DNA from: Yoonia tamlensis
GTDB taxonomy: Bacteria; Pseudomonadota; Alphaproteobacteria; Rhodobacterales; Rhodobacteraceae
Length of the DNA stretch: 64,000 nt
Assembly (NCBI RefSeq): GCF_900115105.1
Contig: NZ_FOYP01000001.1
Coordinates: 770,097-834,096, forward strand
Reading direction: 5' to 3'
Positions 1 through 9,065 of the stretch are shown here, piece by piece. The position numbers and the translations under genes are program-made. The notes beneath the pieces are model-generated. The model ran no database searches. It saw only the letters and a list, made by a program, of their open reading frames with translations, and was not told where the DNA came from. The number at the start of each line of letters is the position of its first letter. Positions within the stretch are counted from its first letter, which is position 1.

Positions 1-1
1 A

Positions 2-940
2 GAGGCAGCTTCAAAGGGTACAAAAATCGGCACCACCGGTCGCGGCATTGGGCCCGCCTATGAAGACAAGGTTGGCCGCCGGTCTGTGCGCGTTGCCGAT
101 CTGGGCGACGCGGCCACGCTGACCGCCCATGTCGACCGTGCCTTGCAGCACCACAACCCGCTGCGCAAAGGGCTGGGTCTGCCGCCCGTTGACCGTGATG
201 CGCTGATTGCCCAGCTGCAAGAAATTGCGCCGCAAATCCTGCAATACGCCGCCCCCGTCTGGAAGGTGCTGAACGAAAAGCGCAAAGCCGGCAAACGTAT
301 CCTGTTCGAAGGGGCGCAAGGCGCACTTTTGGATATTGATTTCGGGACCTACCCGTTTGTGACATCGTCCAATGTGATCGCGGGCCAAGCGGCCACAGGC
401 GTTGGCATGGGGCCAGGTGCGATTGATTATGTGCTTGGCATCGTCAAAGCCTATACTACCCGCGTCGGCGAAGGGCCGTTTCCGGCTGAACTTGATGATG
501 CGGACGGACAACGTCTTGGCGAACGTGGCCATGAATTTGGCACCAACACCGGCCGCAAGCGTCGTTGCGGATGGTTCGATGCGGTTCTGGTGCGCCAGAC
601 CTGCGCGACATCTGGCGTGTCGGGGATTTCATTGACCAAGCTGGACGTGCTGGACGGGTTCGAGACGCTGAAAATCTGTGTCGCCTATGATCTGGACGGC
701 AAGCGGCTTGATTACCTGCCGACCGCCGCCGATCAGCAGGCGCGCTGCACGCCGATCTATGAAGAAATCGAAGGTTGGTCAGAATCCACCGAAGGCGCGC
801 GGTCATGGGCCGATCTTCCGGCGCAGGCGATCAAATATGTGCGCCGCATCGAAGAATTGATCGATTGTCCGGTTGCGCTGGTGTCCACATCGCCAGAGCG
901 CGAAGACACAATCCTTGTCACCGATCCTTTCGCCGACTGA
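2..940 (+). CDS. purA: Adenylosuccinate synthase, 3' part (5' end outside window)
   Basis: PurA joins IMP and aspartate using GTP, the first committed step from IMP to AMP in the cytoplasm. The reading frame is open from base 2 and begins with [20 protein letters not shown], the central PurA signature, so roughly the last 312 of about 430 residues are present and no start is visible. [14 protein letters not shown] (about residue 180 of this fragment) matches the aspartate/IMP loop of the family. The stop TGA shares its last base with the ATG of the DUF2842 gene, so the two are probably co-translated. A strong hairpin terminator follows that second gene. Identification is secure; only the N-terminal P-loop region is missing. 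Confidence 0.97.
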   Translation, partial: EAASKGTKIGTTGRGIGPAYEDKVGRRSVRVADLGDAATLTAHVDRALQHHNPLRKGLGLPPVDRDALIAQLQEIAPQILQYAAPVWKVLNEKRKAGKRILFEGAQGALLDIDFGTYPFVTSSNVIAGQAATGVGMGPGAIDYVLGIVKAYTTRVGEGPFPAELDDADGQRLGERGHEFGTNTGRKRRCGWFDAVLVRQTCATSGVSGISLTKLDVLDGFETLKICVAYDLDGKRLDYLPTAADQQARCTPIYEEIEGWSESTEGARSWADLPAQAIKYVRRIEELIDCPVALVSTSPEREDTILVTDPFAD

Positions 941-1155
941 TGGCGATGGGATACAAAGCCCGCAAACGGCTCGCGCTGTTTATCCTCGTCGTGGGTCTGC
1001 CCGCCTATATCGTGTTGGCCGTCACCATGATGGGCATCGCGCCAGGCTTTGCCAAACCCGTCGAGCTGGCAATCTATGTGGCGTTGGGCATTGCGTGGAT
1101 TTTTCCCGTAAAATGGGTTTTCAAAGGGATCGGGCAGCCTGATCCTGATGCCTAA
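940..1155 (+). CDS. DUF2842 small membrane protein
   Basis: This 71-residue protein starts [14 protein letters not shown] and has two hydrophobic stretches, about residues 9-30 (LALFILVVGLPAYIVLAVTM) and 40-58, with a short charged N-terminus, so it should sit in the inner membrane. Length and pattern fit the DUF2842 family, which is common in Rhodobacterales and has no known function. The ATG overlaps the purA stop codon by one base (TGATG). A longer in-frame extension exists inside purA, but the overlapping ATG is the natural start. The link to purA is positional only. Confidence 0.75.
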   Translation: MAMGYKARKRLALFILVVGLPAYIVLAVTMMGIAPGFAKPVELAIYVALGIAWIFPVKWVFKGIGQPDPDA

Positions 1156-1161
1156 AACAAG

Positions 1162-1194
1162 AAGGCGCGCGGCATATGCCACGCGCCTTTTTCT
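1162..1194 (+). terminator. Rho-independent terminator after purA-DUF2842
   Basis: AAGGCGCG (1162-1169) pairs with CGCGCCTT (1182-1189) around a short loop and is followed by a T run. On the other strand the stem is followed by TTGTTTT after a C, so it could also stop transcripts of the convergent acidic-protein gene ending at 1214. Confidence 0.85.
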
Positions 1195-1213
1195 ATTCGC
1201 ATTTCAGGGTCTT

Positions 1214-2968
1214 TTAGCTGCCGCTTGGGCGGAACCGCGTGTTTTCAGCCACTTGAAAGCGGCCATTGTTGAGCTTTACGATCTTGTTCTGGCGTAACAG
1301 CCGCCCGAACGACCGCAGCCCGTCTTCACGGCTAATTTCTTCTTGGGTGACGCTTTGTACTTTGCGCATCACTTGCGGGCGCGAGAAATCGGCGACGCCT
1401 TCGACAAATGCACTATAGGCAGCGGCCGCTTCAATGAGGTCGGACAATTCGGCGGCATCATGGTCAGCCGCGAATTCTGCAAAGCCGCCGGTTGTCGGGG
1501 CCATGTTTTCTTCGACCTTTGATGCGATCTGGCGCAGGCGCTCAGCGGCGGCATCGGTGGGCGCATCGGCATCGCTTGCGGATTCAGACGGGACCAATCG
1601 CAGCGGAGAAGAGGCCATGGCCTGTCCGCCTTCTTCGGCGTCATGCGCGCCAAGGTCTTCGCGAAACGCGCTGTCTTTTGACTTGGCGGGGCTTTCGTCG
1701 CCCAATTCGCGCGCAGCCTCTGTCGCGGCAACGGCGGCCTTGAGCTGTGCAAAGGCGTCACGGTGGCGGCGGCCTTCGGGTTCGTTCAGATGTGCGTCGG
1801 TCTGGCTCAGGATGCGGCTAAATGCAGCATCAGGGCTATCACGCAGTTCGGCAGCTTTGGCACGTTGCGCATCACGCTCTTCGATTTCGCGGGTGACGAC
1901 CTTCAGCTCTTCGGTCAGATCAAAGGTGTCGTCGTCGTCCTCGTCTTCTTCAAACGCATCCGCGTCGATTGCTTCAAGATCATCGAATTCATCGTCCGGT
2001 GCTGCGGTCAGCACCAACGGATCATGCGCATCATCTGCATCGGTTTCGACATCGCTACCGTCGTCCGCGTCGGTGAAGTCATCTTCATCTTCATCGTCAT
2101 CGTCTTCGGCTGCTTCTTGCGCTGCGCGTGCTTCTTCTTGGGCCGCATCGGCAGCGGCGAGCTCCTGATTGCGCTTGGCAAGGTCGGCAAGGCGCTGCGC
2201 CAACGGATTGATGACAGGCGCATCGTCACCATCGTCATCGCGCGCGTCAAAATCCTCCATGTCGTCGTCATGGTCTTCATCTTCGACCTCGGCCACCGGC
2301 ATGGCTGGGGCCTGCACATGGCCACGCCCGACAACGGCGCGAATGCGCTGCAATTTTGCGGCGATGCTTTCTTCTTCTTCGTCGTCTGCGGGCGCGATTT
2401 CCGCGTCCTCGGCTTCGGCGGCAAGCGGTTCGTCTTCGTCAATGTCTTCGACGTAATCATCATCTTCGACATCGGTAATGTTTTCGAAATCCGCATCGTC
2501 GAATGCGGCTTCATCATCGTCATCATCAGGTGACGCGGCGCCGGTCAGGACGATTTCTTCCTCGTCTGCTTCGGCTTCTACTTCGTCAAAGACGTTTTCA
2601 ATCTCATCATCGTCTTCTTCGTCTGATGCGGCGACTTCTTCAATTTCTTCGTGATCATCCGCATCATCATCAACCGGATCGGATTCGGCCGTTTCTTCAG
2701 CGTCACCTTCATCATCGGCTGCGCGCAGGATCACGTTGTGACCTTCGCCTGCGATTTCGATATCCGTGCCGGCCTGTGCGGCAGTCAGCAGCGCCAGCTC
2801 TTCCATATCAGGGGCTTGGGGTTCGATATCCATGAACCGGTCATGGCCCGCAAGATCGTGAAAAAACGAGACAACAGTTTTCATCGTCTCAACGGAATCT
2901 TCAAACCCTTCTAGACGACAGGAAAAAGTTCCATAGGAGACATCTAAGATCTGTGTGCTCTTTGTCAT
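1214..2968 (-). CDS. Large acidic protein of unknown function
   Basis: A 584-residue protein with two ordered-looking ends and a highly acidic middle. Residues 1-90 contain LDVSYGTFSCRLEGFEDS and FFHDLAGHDRFM and look like a small folded domain. Roughly residues 90-370 are dominated by Asp and Glu in runs such as DDDDEDEDD and are probably disordered. The last 110 residues (LSDLIEAAAAYSAFVEG, RSFGRLLRQNKIVKLNNGRF) look folded and more basic. No signal peptide or membrane segment is visible, so it is probably cytoplasmic. I believe homologues exist in other roseobacters under inconsistent names, but I know of no demonstrated function. The opposite strand carries long open frames that are shadows of the GAN-rich coding. 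Confidence 0.8.
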   Translation of the reverse strand: MTKSTQILDVSYGTFSCRLEGFEDSVETMKTVVSFFHDLAGHDRFMDIEPQAPDMEELALLTAAQAGTDIEIAGEGHNVILRAADDEGDAEETAESDPVDDDADDHEEIEEVAASDEEDDDEIENVFDEVEAEADEEEIVLTGAASPDDDDDEAAFDDADFENITDVEDDDYVEDIDEDEPLAAEAEDAEIAPADDEEEESIAAKLQRIRAVVGRGHVQAPAMPVAEVEDEDHDDDMEDFDARDDDGDDAPVINPLAQRLADLAKRNQELAAADAAQEEARAAQEAAEDDDDEDEDDFTDADDGSDVETDADDAHDPLVLTAAPDDEFDDLEAIDADAFEEDEDDDDTFDLTEELKVVTREIEERDAQRAKAAELRDSPDAAFSRILSQTDAHLNEPEGRRHRDAFAQLKAAVAATEAARELGDESPAKSKDSAFREDLGAHDAEEGGQAMASSPLRLVPSESASDADAPTDAAAERLRQIASKVEENMAPTTGGFAEFAADHDAAELSDLIEAAAAYSAFVEGVADFSRPQVMRKVQSVTQEEISREDGLRSFGRLLRQNKIVKLNNGRFQVAENTRFRPSGS

Positions 2969-3087
2969 GGATTAAGGCGCTTTCTTCGGTTTGCGTAGGG
3001 TCTGCTCGATTAACGGCGTATTTACTCAGAATTACGTTGCGGTGTCATTCGGGTTCATTTTATGTCCCTTTTAGGGAATGTTTGTGA

Positions 3088-3765
3088 ATGGACATTGAAT
3101 CTGTGCAAGATGCTGTGATTGTTTCGCGTAATCATACGGTTTGCCTTGTCGGTGGCGCAAGGGTCAACCCGCAGGTAATTACGTCTATTTTGCCGATAGT
3201 TGATCACTTTGTTGCGGTGGATGGCGGAGCAGATCACCTGCTGGATGCGGGGATTTCGCCGCGCGCGGTGATCGGTGATCTGGACAGTCTTTCTGAACAC
3301 GCGCGTGCCACATTTGCCGCGCAGATCACCCATATCCCCGAACAAGCCACAACCGACTTCGAAAAAGCGCTGACCCGTGTTGCAAACCCGATGATCATCG
3401 CGCTGGGGTTCACCGGCGGGCGGATGGATCATATTTTGGCGGTGCTGAATGTTCTGGCCCGCAACACGGCGCGCGCGGTGATATTGCTTGATGAGACCGA
3501 TCTTTGTTTTGTGGCGCGTATTGGCGAAACGCGCATTGCGCCGCCCGCAGGCACCCGCATTGCGCTGATGCCGCTTGCGGCGGCCCGTGTGACCGCCACA
3601 GGGTTGCGCTGGTCATTTGCCGATCAGGACATGCATCCCACAGGCTTTATCAGTTCATCAAACGAGGTCGCAGGCCCTGTCACCGTGCAAACCGACGGGC
3701 CAGTGCTGATTACACTGCCGGCGGCGCATTTGCAGATTGCGATGCAAGCCGCCGCTCGCGGATGA
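3088..3765 (+). CDS. Thiamine diphosphokinase
   Basis: This enzyme transfers pyrophosphate from ATP to thiamine to make thiamine diphosphate. The 225-residue protein has the family motifs in order: VAVDGGADHLLDAG (about 43-56), VIGDLDSL (about 61-68), TTDFEKAL (about 91-98) and GFTGGRMDHILA (about 110-121), where the Asp-rich loops bind Mg-ATP and thiamine. No TPP-riboswitch-like leader was recognised in the 120 bp upstream. Its last 56 bases overlap the 3' end of the convergent EamA transporter gene. The family is certain; the gene name varies (thiN/TPK). Confidence 0.93.
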   Translation: MDIESVQDAVIVSRNHTVCLVGGARVNPQVITSILPIVDHFVAVDGGADHLLDAGISPRAVIGDLDSLSEHARATFAAQITHIPEQATTDFEKALTRVANPMIIALGFTGGRMDHILAVLNVLARNTARAVILLDETDLCFVARIGETRIAPPAGTRIALMPLAAARVTATGLRWSFADQDMHPTGFISSSNEVAGPVTVQTDGPVLITLPAAHLQIAMQAAARG

Positions 3766-4615
3766 TCACATAAAGCCCTGCGGCCACGGTGATGCAAATC
3801 CCCAATGCCGCCAGCCCATTCGGCAAATCCGCAAATATCAGCCAGCCAATCGCGGTACCGAACGGGATTTCAAGATATTGCATCGGCGCAAGCGTGGTCG
3901 CGGGCGCGAACCGCAGGCTCCATGTCATGAAAAGATGTGCAAGCGTGCCAATGACGCCCAAGCATAGCAGCATCGCAATGGTCGGGGCGCTGATGGCGCC
4001 TGTATCAAAAGGCAGAAACGCAAACAGGGGTAGCAATGCTATACAGGCCTGCAACCCGCTGATGGCTTGCAGTTTGACCGCGTCGATTTGTCGGGCCAGC
4101 CTGCGGGTGACCATCATAAACAGCGCAAACACCACCGCGACCCCCAAGGGCAGCAATGCCGGAGCGCCGACAGCGCTGAAATTTGGCTGGATCACCAAAA
4201 GCGTGCCGATGAACCCTACAGCGCAGGCCATCATCCGGTGCTTGCCGACCTCTTCGCCCATCACGAAATGCCCAAGCAGAAGCATGATAAAGGGCATCAC
4301 AAAGGCAATGGCCAGCGCATCGGCCAGCGGCAAATAACGCAGCGCGCTGAACATCAGCCCGATCCCCGCGATATGCAATGCGGTGCGCAGCAGGGTCCAA
4401 GGCAATGTGCCCTTGGGCAGGTCAAAGCCCGCGCCACTGCGCCAGACCAGTGGCACAAGGATCAGCGCTTGAATGGCAAAGCGTACAAACACCAAGCCCC
4501 CAAGCGACACGGCACCGCCGAGCAATTTCGCCATGCTGTCGCCCAAAGGTGCAAGCACGCAAAATCCCAGCATCAGCAAGATGCCAAGAAACGGCCGGTC
4601 AGCAGTTGGGGACAT
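3710..4615 (-). CDS. EamA/DMT family transporter
   Basis: A 301-residue inner-membrane protein with about ten hydrophobic segments in two repeats, typical of drug/metabolite transporters (EamA fold), beginning [20 protein letters not shown]. The substrate cannot be read from the sequence. I chose the ATG at 4613-4615, which overlaps the end of sdaA by 17 bases; an upstream frame extension reads through sdaA and lacks transporter features. The gene follows sdaA in the same direction, so it may be part of a GST-sdaA-EamA unit, possibly exporting an amino-acid-related compound (inference only). Its 3' end overlaps the thiamine diphosphokinase gene on the other strand. Confidence 0.85.
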   Translation of the reverse strand: MSPTADRPFLGILLMLGFCVLAPLGDSMAKLLGGAVSLGGLVFVRFAIQALILVPLVWRSGAGFDLPKGTLPWTLLRTALHIAGIGLMFSALRYLPLADALAIAFVMPFIMLLLGHFVMGEEVGKHRMMACAVGFIGTLLVIQPNFSAVGAPALLPLGVAVVFALFMMVTRRLARQIDAVKLQAISGLQACIALLPLFAFLPFDTGAISAPTIAMLLCLGVIGTLAHLFMTWSLRFAPATTLAPMQYLEIPFGTAIGWLIFADLPNGLAALGICITVAAGLYVIIRERRLASQSANAPPAV

Positions 4616-5972
4616 TGACAGCCAAACCACCAAGCGCGGTTTCTTTATATTTTTCAGACATATCGACACCGGTCTGGCGCATGGTTTCAACGGCCACATC
4701 CAAAGACACAAGGTGGTGCCCGTCGCCGCGCAATGCCAATGAGGCGGCAGAAACCGCCTTGATCGCGCCCAGCCCGTTGCGTTCGATGCAAGGCACCTGC
4801 ACCAGTCCTCTGACCGGATCGCAGGTCATGCCAAGGTGGTGCTCAAGCGCGATCTCCGCGGCGTTTTCGATCTGCGCGGGGCTGCCGCCCAATACCGCGG
4901 CCAATCCAGCAGCGGCCATGGCTGCGGCGCTGCCGACCTCGGCCTGACAGCCGCATTCAGCCCCCGAAATCGAGGCGTTGAATTTGATCAACCCGCCAAT
5001 CGCCGAAGCGGTCAGCAAAAATTCGGGCACGCGCGCAGATGTCGCACCCGGCACATGGTCCAGCCAATAGCGGATCGTCGCAGGCACCACGCCCGCAGCG
5101 CCATTTGTCGGGGCGGTTACAACCTGCCCGCCGGCTGCGTTTTCTTCGTTAACGGCCATCGCATAGGTGGACATGTAATCGTTGATCGTATGCGGCGCGG
5201 TCAGGTTCAGCCCGCGTTCACGCATCAGCGCGTCATGGATGCCCTTGGCGCGGCGGCGCACTTTCAGCCCGCCAGGTAGAATGCCGTCGGTGGCAAGCCC
5301 GCGATCAATGCAGGCGTTCATCACATCCCAAATGCGGTCCAGTCCGCGATCCAGATCGGCATCGGGCATGCGGGACAATTCGTTTGCGCGTTTCATCTGC
5401 GCGATGCTTTTGCCCGATTTTGCGGCCATTTCCAGCATCTTGTCAGCGGTGTGAAATGGAAATGGCACCGGCGGGCCTGTGTCGGTGTCCTTGCCCGCTA
5501 CCAGTTCGGCTTCTGTCAGGACAAACCCGCCACCGATAGAATAGTAAGTCACTTGGGTAAGTATGTCGCCCTGCGCGTCGGTGCCCGCCAGAACCATGCC
5601 GTTCGCATGGCCGGGCAAGGCGGGGCCATAGTCAAAAACCAAGTGATCCTTGTGATGGAACTTGAGCGTGCCAAGCCCTTCGGGTTGCACGGTATTTTCG
5701 GATTTGATGCGGGCAAGCTCTGCTTCGGCTTTGTCAGCGTCATAGTCATCCGCGCGCATGCCCGCCAGCCCGAGGATCACGGCGCGGTCAGTGGCATGGC
5801 CAACGCCGGTAAAGGCAAGACTGCCGTGCAAAGTGGCGCGCAATCCTGCAACCTTAAACGGCTGCGCGCGCAAGTGATCCAGAAACCGCGCCGCGGCGAC
5901 CATCGGGCCGATCGTGTGGGATGAAGACGGGCCAACCCCCACTTTGAACATGTCAAAGACAGATAAAAACAT
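4599..5972 (-). CDS. sdaA: L-serine ammonia-lyase (iron-sulfur, single chain)
   Basis: Deaminates L-serine to pyruvate and ammonia using a [4Fe-4S] cluster. The 457-residue protein starts [20 protein letters not shown], the N-terminal signature of the family. Cluster cysteines lie in [10 protein letters not shown] and in [17 protein letters not shown]. The chain ends in NC, which matches the C-terminal cysteine that folds back into the active site in characterised type 2 enzymes. The ATG overlaps the GST stop codon (ATGA), so the two genes are translationally coupled. The in-frame upstream extension (to 6002) lies inside the GST gene and lacks family residues. Confidence 0.95.
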   Translation of the reverse strand: MFLSVFDMFKVGVGPSSSHTIGPMVAAARFLDHLRAQPFKVAGLRATLHGSLAFTGVGHATDRAVILGLAGMRADDYDADKAEAELARIKSENTVQPEGLGTLKFHHKDHLVFDYGPALPGHANGMVLAGTDAQGDILTQVTYYSIGGGFVLTEAELVAGKDTDTGPPVPFPFHTADKMLEMAAKSGKSIAQMKRANELSRMPDADLDRGLDRIWDVMNACIDRGLATDGILPGGLKVRRRAKGIHDALMRERGLNLTAPHTINDYMSTYAMAVNEENAAGGQVVTAPTNGAAGVVPATIRYWLDHVPGATSARVPEFLLTASAIGGLIKFNASISGAECGCQAEVGSAAAMAAAGLAAVLGGSPAQIENAAEIALEHHLGMTCDPVRGLVQVPCIERNGLGAIKAVSAASLALRGDGHHLVSLDVAVETMRQTGVDMSEKYKETALGGLAVNVPNC

Positions 5973-6658
5973 CAGAGCGCACTTCCTTCGGGTGGAACAC
6001 AAGGGGACGGGGCCGAGACCGGCAAGGGACCAAGCCCTTCGGCGCGGGCAGCTTGGATCAGGGCGGGGCGGGTTTCAATGCGTTTGGCAAAGGCGTGCAG
6101 CTTGGGCCAGCGCGCCAGATCAAACCAATCGGTCGATCCGCCATATAACGCGCACCAGCGCAGCATCGGCGCAAGGTAGCAGCCGTGAATAGATGCCGCA
6201 TCGGCATCACGCCAAGGTGCGGTTGTTGCGGCCTCAAGCATATCAAGCTGCGCAACCAATCGCGCACGGGTGCGCACGTGCAGGATTTCAGGCGCGCCAT
6301 CGGCGTATTGCGCAGGGTAGAACAACATCCGCAGTGTTGCGTGCAACGTGTTGGACAGCCAGAACAGCCATTGCAGGTCATGCGCGCGCTGCGGGCTGTC
6401 TGCAGGGGCGATCAGCAATTCTGCGCGGTCCGCCAGCCACAAAAGAATCGCGGCGGTTTCAAACATTGGCCCATCAGGTGTTTCAAGCACCGGGATCAAA
6501 CCATTTGGATTCATTGCCAAAAACTGCGGTGCTTTTTGTGCATTCTTGCGACGATCCACAAGGATGGAATCAAACGGCAAACCCATTTCAAGCAAAGCTA
6601 TGCGCACGCAAAGCGAGGCATTGTCAGGCGCATAATGAAGGCGAAATCGAAAGGTCAT
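5972..6658 (-). CDS. Glutathione S-transferase family protein
   Basis: A 228-residue cytosolic GST fold. The N-terminal thioredoxin-like part reads FRLHYAPDNASLCVRIALLE, with NPNGLIPVLETPDG (cis-Pro loop) and FETAAILLWLADR (glutathione-binding helix), followed by an all-helical C-terminal half. An S/N-A-S stretch near residues 13-15 is a plausible catalytic position. It is the first gene of a minus-strand set with sdaA and the EamA transporter, joined by an ATGA overlap. The substrate is unknown. Confidence 0.85.
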   Translation of the reverse strand: MTFRFRLHYAPDNASLCVRIALLEMGLPFDSILVDRRKNAQKAPQFLAMNPNGLIPVLETPDGPMFETAAILLWLADRAELLIAPADSPQRAHDLQWLFWLSNTLHATLRMLFYPAQYADGAPEILHVRTRARLVAQLDMLEAATTAPWRDADAASIHGCYLAPMLRWCALYGGSTDWFDLARWPKLHAFAKRIETRPALIQAARAEGLGPLPVSAPSPCVPPEGSAL

Positions 6659-6815
6659 GGGCGCACACTAGACGATGATATTCTGCCCGGCTGCACAAAA
6701 CCGACACGCTGGCGCGAAAAACGCAGCAAACCTAGGAATAATAACAGCAAATGAGGTCTCGCGCCCGCGCCGTATCTTGCCTATAAGTCCGGTGGGAATT
6801 TGAGGGAATGTTTAG

Positions 6816-7604
6816 ATGGCTAGTGAATTGTCACCGATTGATCGGGCAAAGTTTCTCGCGGCAAAGCAAGCAACCGAATATGTCGAAACCGGCATGAAGG
6901 TCGGGCTGGGCACCGGATCAACGGCCGCTTGGCTTGTACAATGTCTGGGCGAGATGGTCCGCGAAGAAGGGCTAAAAATCAAAGGTGTCCCCACGTCGAC
7001 ACGCACCGCGCAACTGGCGCGCAAAGTGGGCATCGAAGTGATCACTCTGGACGAGGCCAAATGGCTTGATGTCACAATTGACGGCACCGATGAATATGAC
7101 AGCGACCTGACCCTGATTAAGGGCGGCGGCGGCGCGCATCTGCAAGAAAAGGTCGTGGCGACCGCAAGCGACCGGATGATTGTCATCGCGGATGCCAGCA
7201 AAAAGGTTGATACGCTCGGGGCTTTTCCGCTGCCGGTCGAGGTGATCCCGTTTGGCGCGAAAATCACGAAAAAGCTGATCGAGGAAACATTGATCAACAT
7301 GGATGTGCTGGGGCGCGAGGTCACGCAGCGCATGAACGGCGATGTGCCTTTTGTGTCCGACGAAGGGAATTTTATTTTTGATCTGCATCTCAAACGCATC
7401 GGCAACCCGCAACAGTTGAGCCTCGCGCTCAATCAAATTCCGGGACTGGTTGAAAACGGGCTGTTCATTGATATCTGTGACGTTGTGATTGTTGGCCATG
7501 CCGACGGGCGCGTTGATGTACGCGATATCGATAAAGACAGCGACGAGGTCGTGCGGTTCGACCTGCGCGACGATGACAATATTTTTGCCGATCTGGATGA
7601 CTAA
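6816..7604 (+). CDS. rpiA: Ribose-5-phosphate isomerase A
   Basis: Interconverts ribose 5-phosphate and ribulose 5-phosphate in the pentose phosphate pathway. The 262-residue protein carries GLGTGSTAAW (30-39, phosphate loop), TIDGTDEYD (about 88-96, catalytic acid region) and KGGGGAHLQEKV (about 101-112), all standard for RpiA. The start is set by GAGGGA about 10 bases upstream of the ATG. It is followed after 28 bases by glutathione reductase in the same direction, giving a plausible redox/NADPH-related pair. Confidence 0.96.
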   Translation: MASELSPIDRAKFLAAKQATEYVETGMKVGLGTGSTAAWLVQCLGEMVREEGLKIKGVPTSTRTAQLARKVGIEVITLDEAKWLDVTIDGTDEYDSDLTLIKGGGGAHLQEKVVATASDRMIVIADASKKVDTLGAFPLPVEVIPFGAKITKKLIEETLINMDVLGREVTQRMNGDVPFVSDEGNFIFDLHLKRIGNPQQLSLALNQIPGLVENGLFIDICDVVIVGHADGRVDVRDIDKDSDEVVRFDLRDDDNIFADLDD

Positions 7605-7632
7605 GATCCGCTGATGACGAATGGAGCCTGAA

Positions 7633-8988
7633 ATGACGTTTGATTATGACCTGTTTGTCATCGGTGGTGGATCGGGCGGCGTACGTGCTGGCCGTGTGGC
7701 GGCGGCCCAAGGGGCCAAGGTCGCATTGGCCGAAGAATTCCGCATGGGCGGCACCTGCGTGATCCGTGGCTGCGTGCCGAAAAAGCTGATGGTTTTTGCG
7801 TCGGGTTATTCAGAAATGTTTGACGATGCCCGCGCCTATGGCTGGGATCTGACGGCTGGCGATTTCGACTGGTCAAAGTTTCGTGGCAAACTGGATGCAG
7901 AATTGAACCGCCTTGAAGGCATCTATCGCAAGCTGCTGAACGGATCGAACGTGGAAATCTTTGACGCGCGCGCGACCATCAAGGACGCGCATACTGTCAC
8001 CCTGTCCACCGGCCGCGATATCACTGCCAAACATATCCTGATCGCCACAGGCGGGCGTCCTGTGCTGCCCGAAATTGCGGGCGCAGAACACGGGATTACG
8101 TCGAACGATATCTTCAACCTTGATGAACTGCCCAAATCTATTCTGATCGTGGGCGGCGGCTATATTGCGTCGGAATTTGCGGGCATTTTGAACGGGCTTG
8201 GCGTGAAGGTTACGCAGTATTATCGCGGCGAACAAATCCTGCGCGGCTTTGACGGCGAGGCCCGCGGGTTTGTCGCCGACGGGATGCGCGCCAAGGGCGT
8301 TGATTTGCATCTGGGCACGAACATTGTCGAAATGGAAAAACGCGACGGTCGTTTCTGGGTCAAGGCCACCTGTGGCGGCGAATCCATGTTTGATCAGGTC
8401 ATGTTCGCAACGGGCCGCGCGCCCAATACGGATAATCTGGGGCTTGAAAACGTCGGCGTGGCATTGGGCCGCAAGGGCGAGATTATCGTTGATGAATTCA
8501 GCCAGACCAAAGTGCCGTCGATTTATGCGATTGGCGATGTGACCGACCGCGTGCAGCTGACACCGGTTGCGATCCGCGAGGCGATGGCCTTTGTCGAAAC
8601 CGTGTTCAAAGGCAATCCGACCCCCGTTGATCACGAACTGATCCCTTCTGCCGTGTTCACACAGCCAGAACTCGGCACCATTGGGCTTAGCGAGGAAGAG
8701 GCCGCCGAAAACGGCCCGATCGAAGTTTATTGTTCTTCGTTCAAACCGATGAACCACAGCTTTGCCGGTCGCGAGGACCGCGTGCTGATGAAACTGATCG
8801 TTTGCGCCGACACCCGTAAGGTGCTTGGCTGTCATATCGTCGCGGATCACGCGGGCGAAATGATCCAATTGGCGGGGATTGCCGTCAAAATGGGGGCGAC
8901 AAAAGAAGATTTTGATCGCACTGTTGCCGTGCATCCAACGATGGCCGAAGAACTGGTCACAATGAAACAACCTGTCCGCACTGCTTGA
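7633..8988 (+). CDS. gor: Glutathione-disulfide reductase
   Basis: NADPH-dependent flavoenzyme that reduces oxidised glutathione. The 451-residue chain has the FAD motif GGGSGG (11-16), the redox-active pair in GGTCVIRGCVPKK (Cys42 and Cys47), the NAD(P) motif VGGGYIASEFAG near 175, and the C-terminal VHPTMAEE that supplies the partner-subunit His-Glu pair. I chose MTFDYDLF because GGAG lies 6 bases upstream; a second in-frame ATG at 7621 would bury that ribosome site. The chain has the usual family length. Confidence 0.94.
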   Translation: MTFDYDLFVIGGGSGGVRAGRVAAAQGAKVALAEEFRMGGTCVIRGCVPKKLMVFASGYSEMFDDARAYGWDLTAGDFDWSKFRGKLDAELNRLEGIYRKLLNGSNVEIFDARATIKDAHTVTLSTGRDITAKHILIATGGRPVLPEIAGAEHGITSNDIFNLDELPKSILIVGGGYIASEFAGILNGLGVKVTQYYRGEQILRGFDGEARGFVADGMRAKGVDLHLGTNIVEMEKRDGRFWVKATCGGESMFDQVMFATGRAPNTDNLGLENVGVALGRKGEIIVDEFSQTKVPSIYAIGDVTDRVQLTPVAIREAMAFVETVFKGNPTPVDHELIPSAVFTQPELGTIGLSEEEAAENGPIEVYCSSFKPMNHSFAGREDRVLMKLIVCADTRKVLGCHIVADHAGEMIQLAGIAVKMGATKEDFDRTVAVHPTMAEELVTMKQPVRTA

Positions 8989-9065
8989 TTTTGCAGTTTT
9001 TGCGCACACATGGCATAAGATAGCCCAGCACGATGGGTCATGAATAAAGGAAGCTGAGACACAAG

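Noticed and set aside
1763..2533. Long hydrophobic open frame opposite the acidic protein gene
   Set aside because: It mirrors the GAN-rich Asp/Glu codons (read as Val/Ile/Phe), has no ribosome site and lies fully inside the better-supported gene.
2968..3087. TPP riboswitch before thiamine diphosphokinase
   Set aside because: The 120-bp gap lacks a CUGAGA-type thi-box and its P3/P5 stems.
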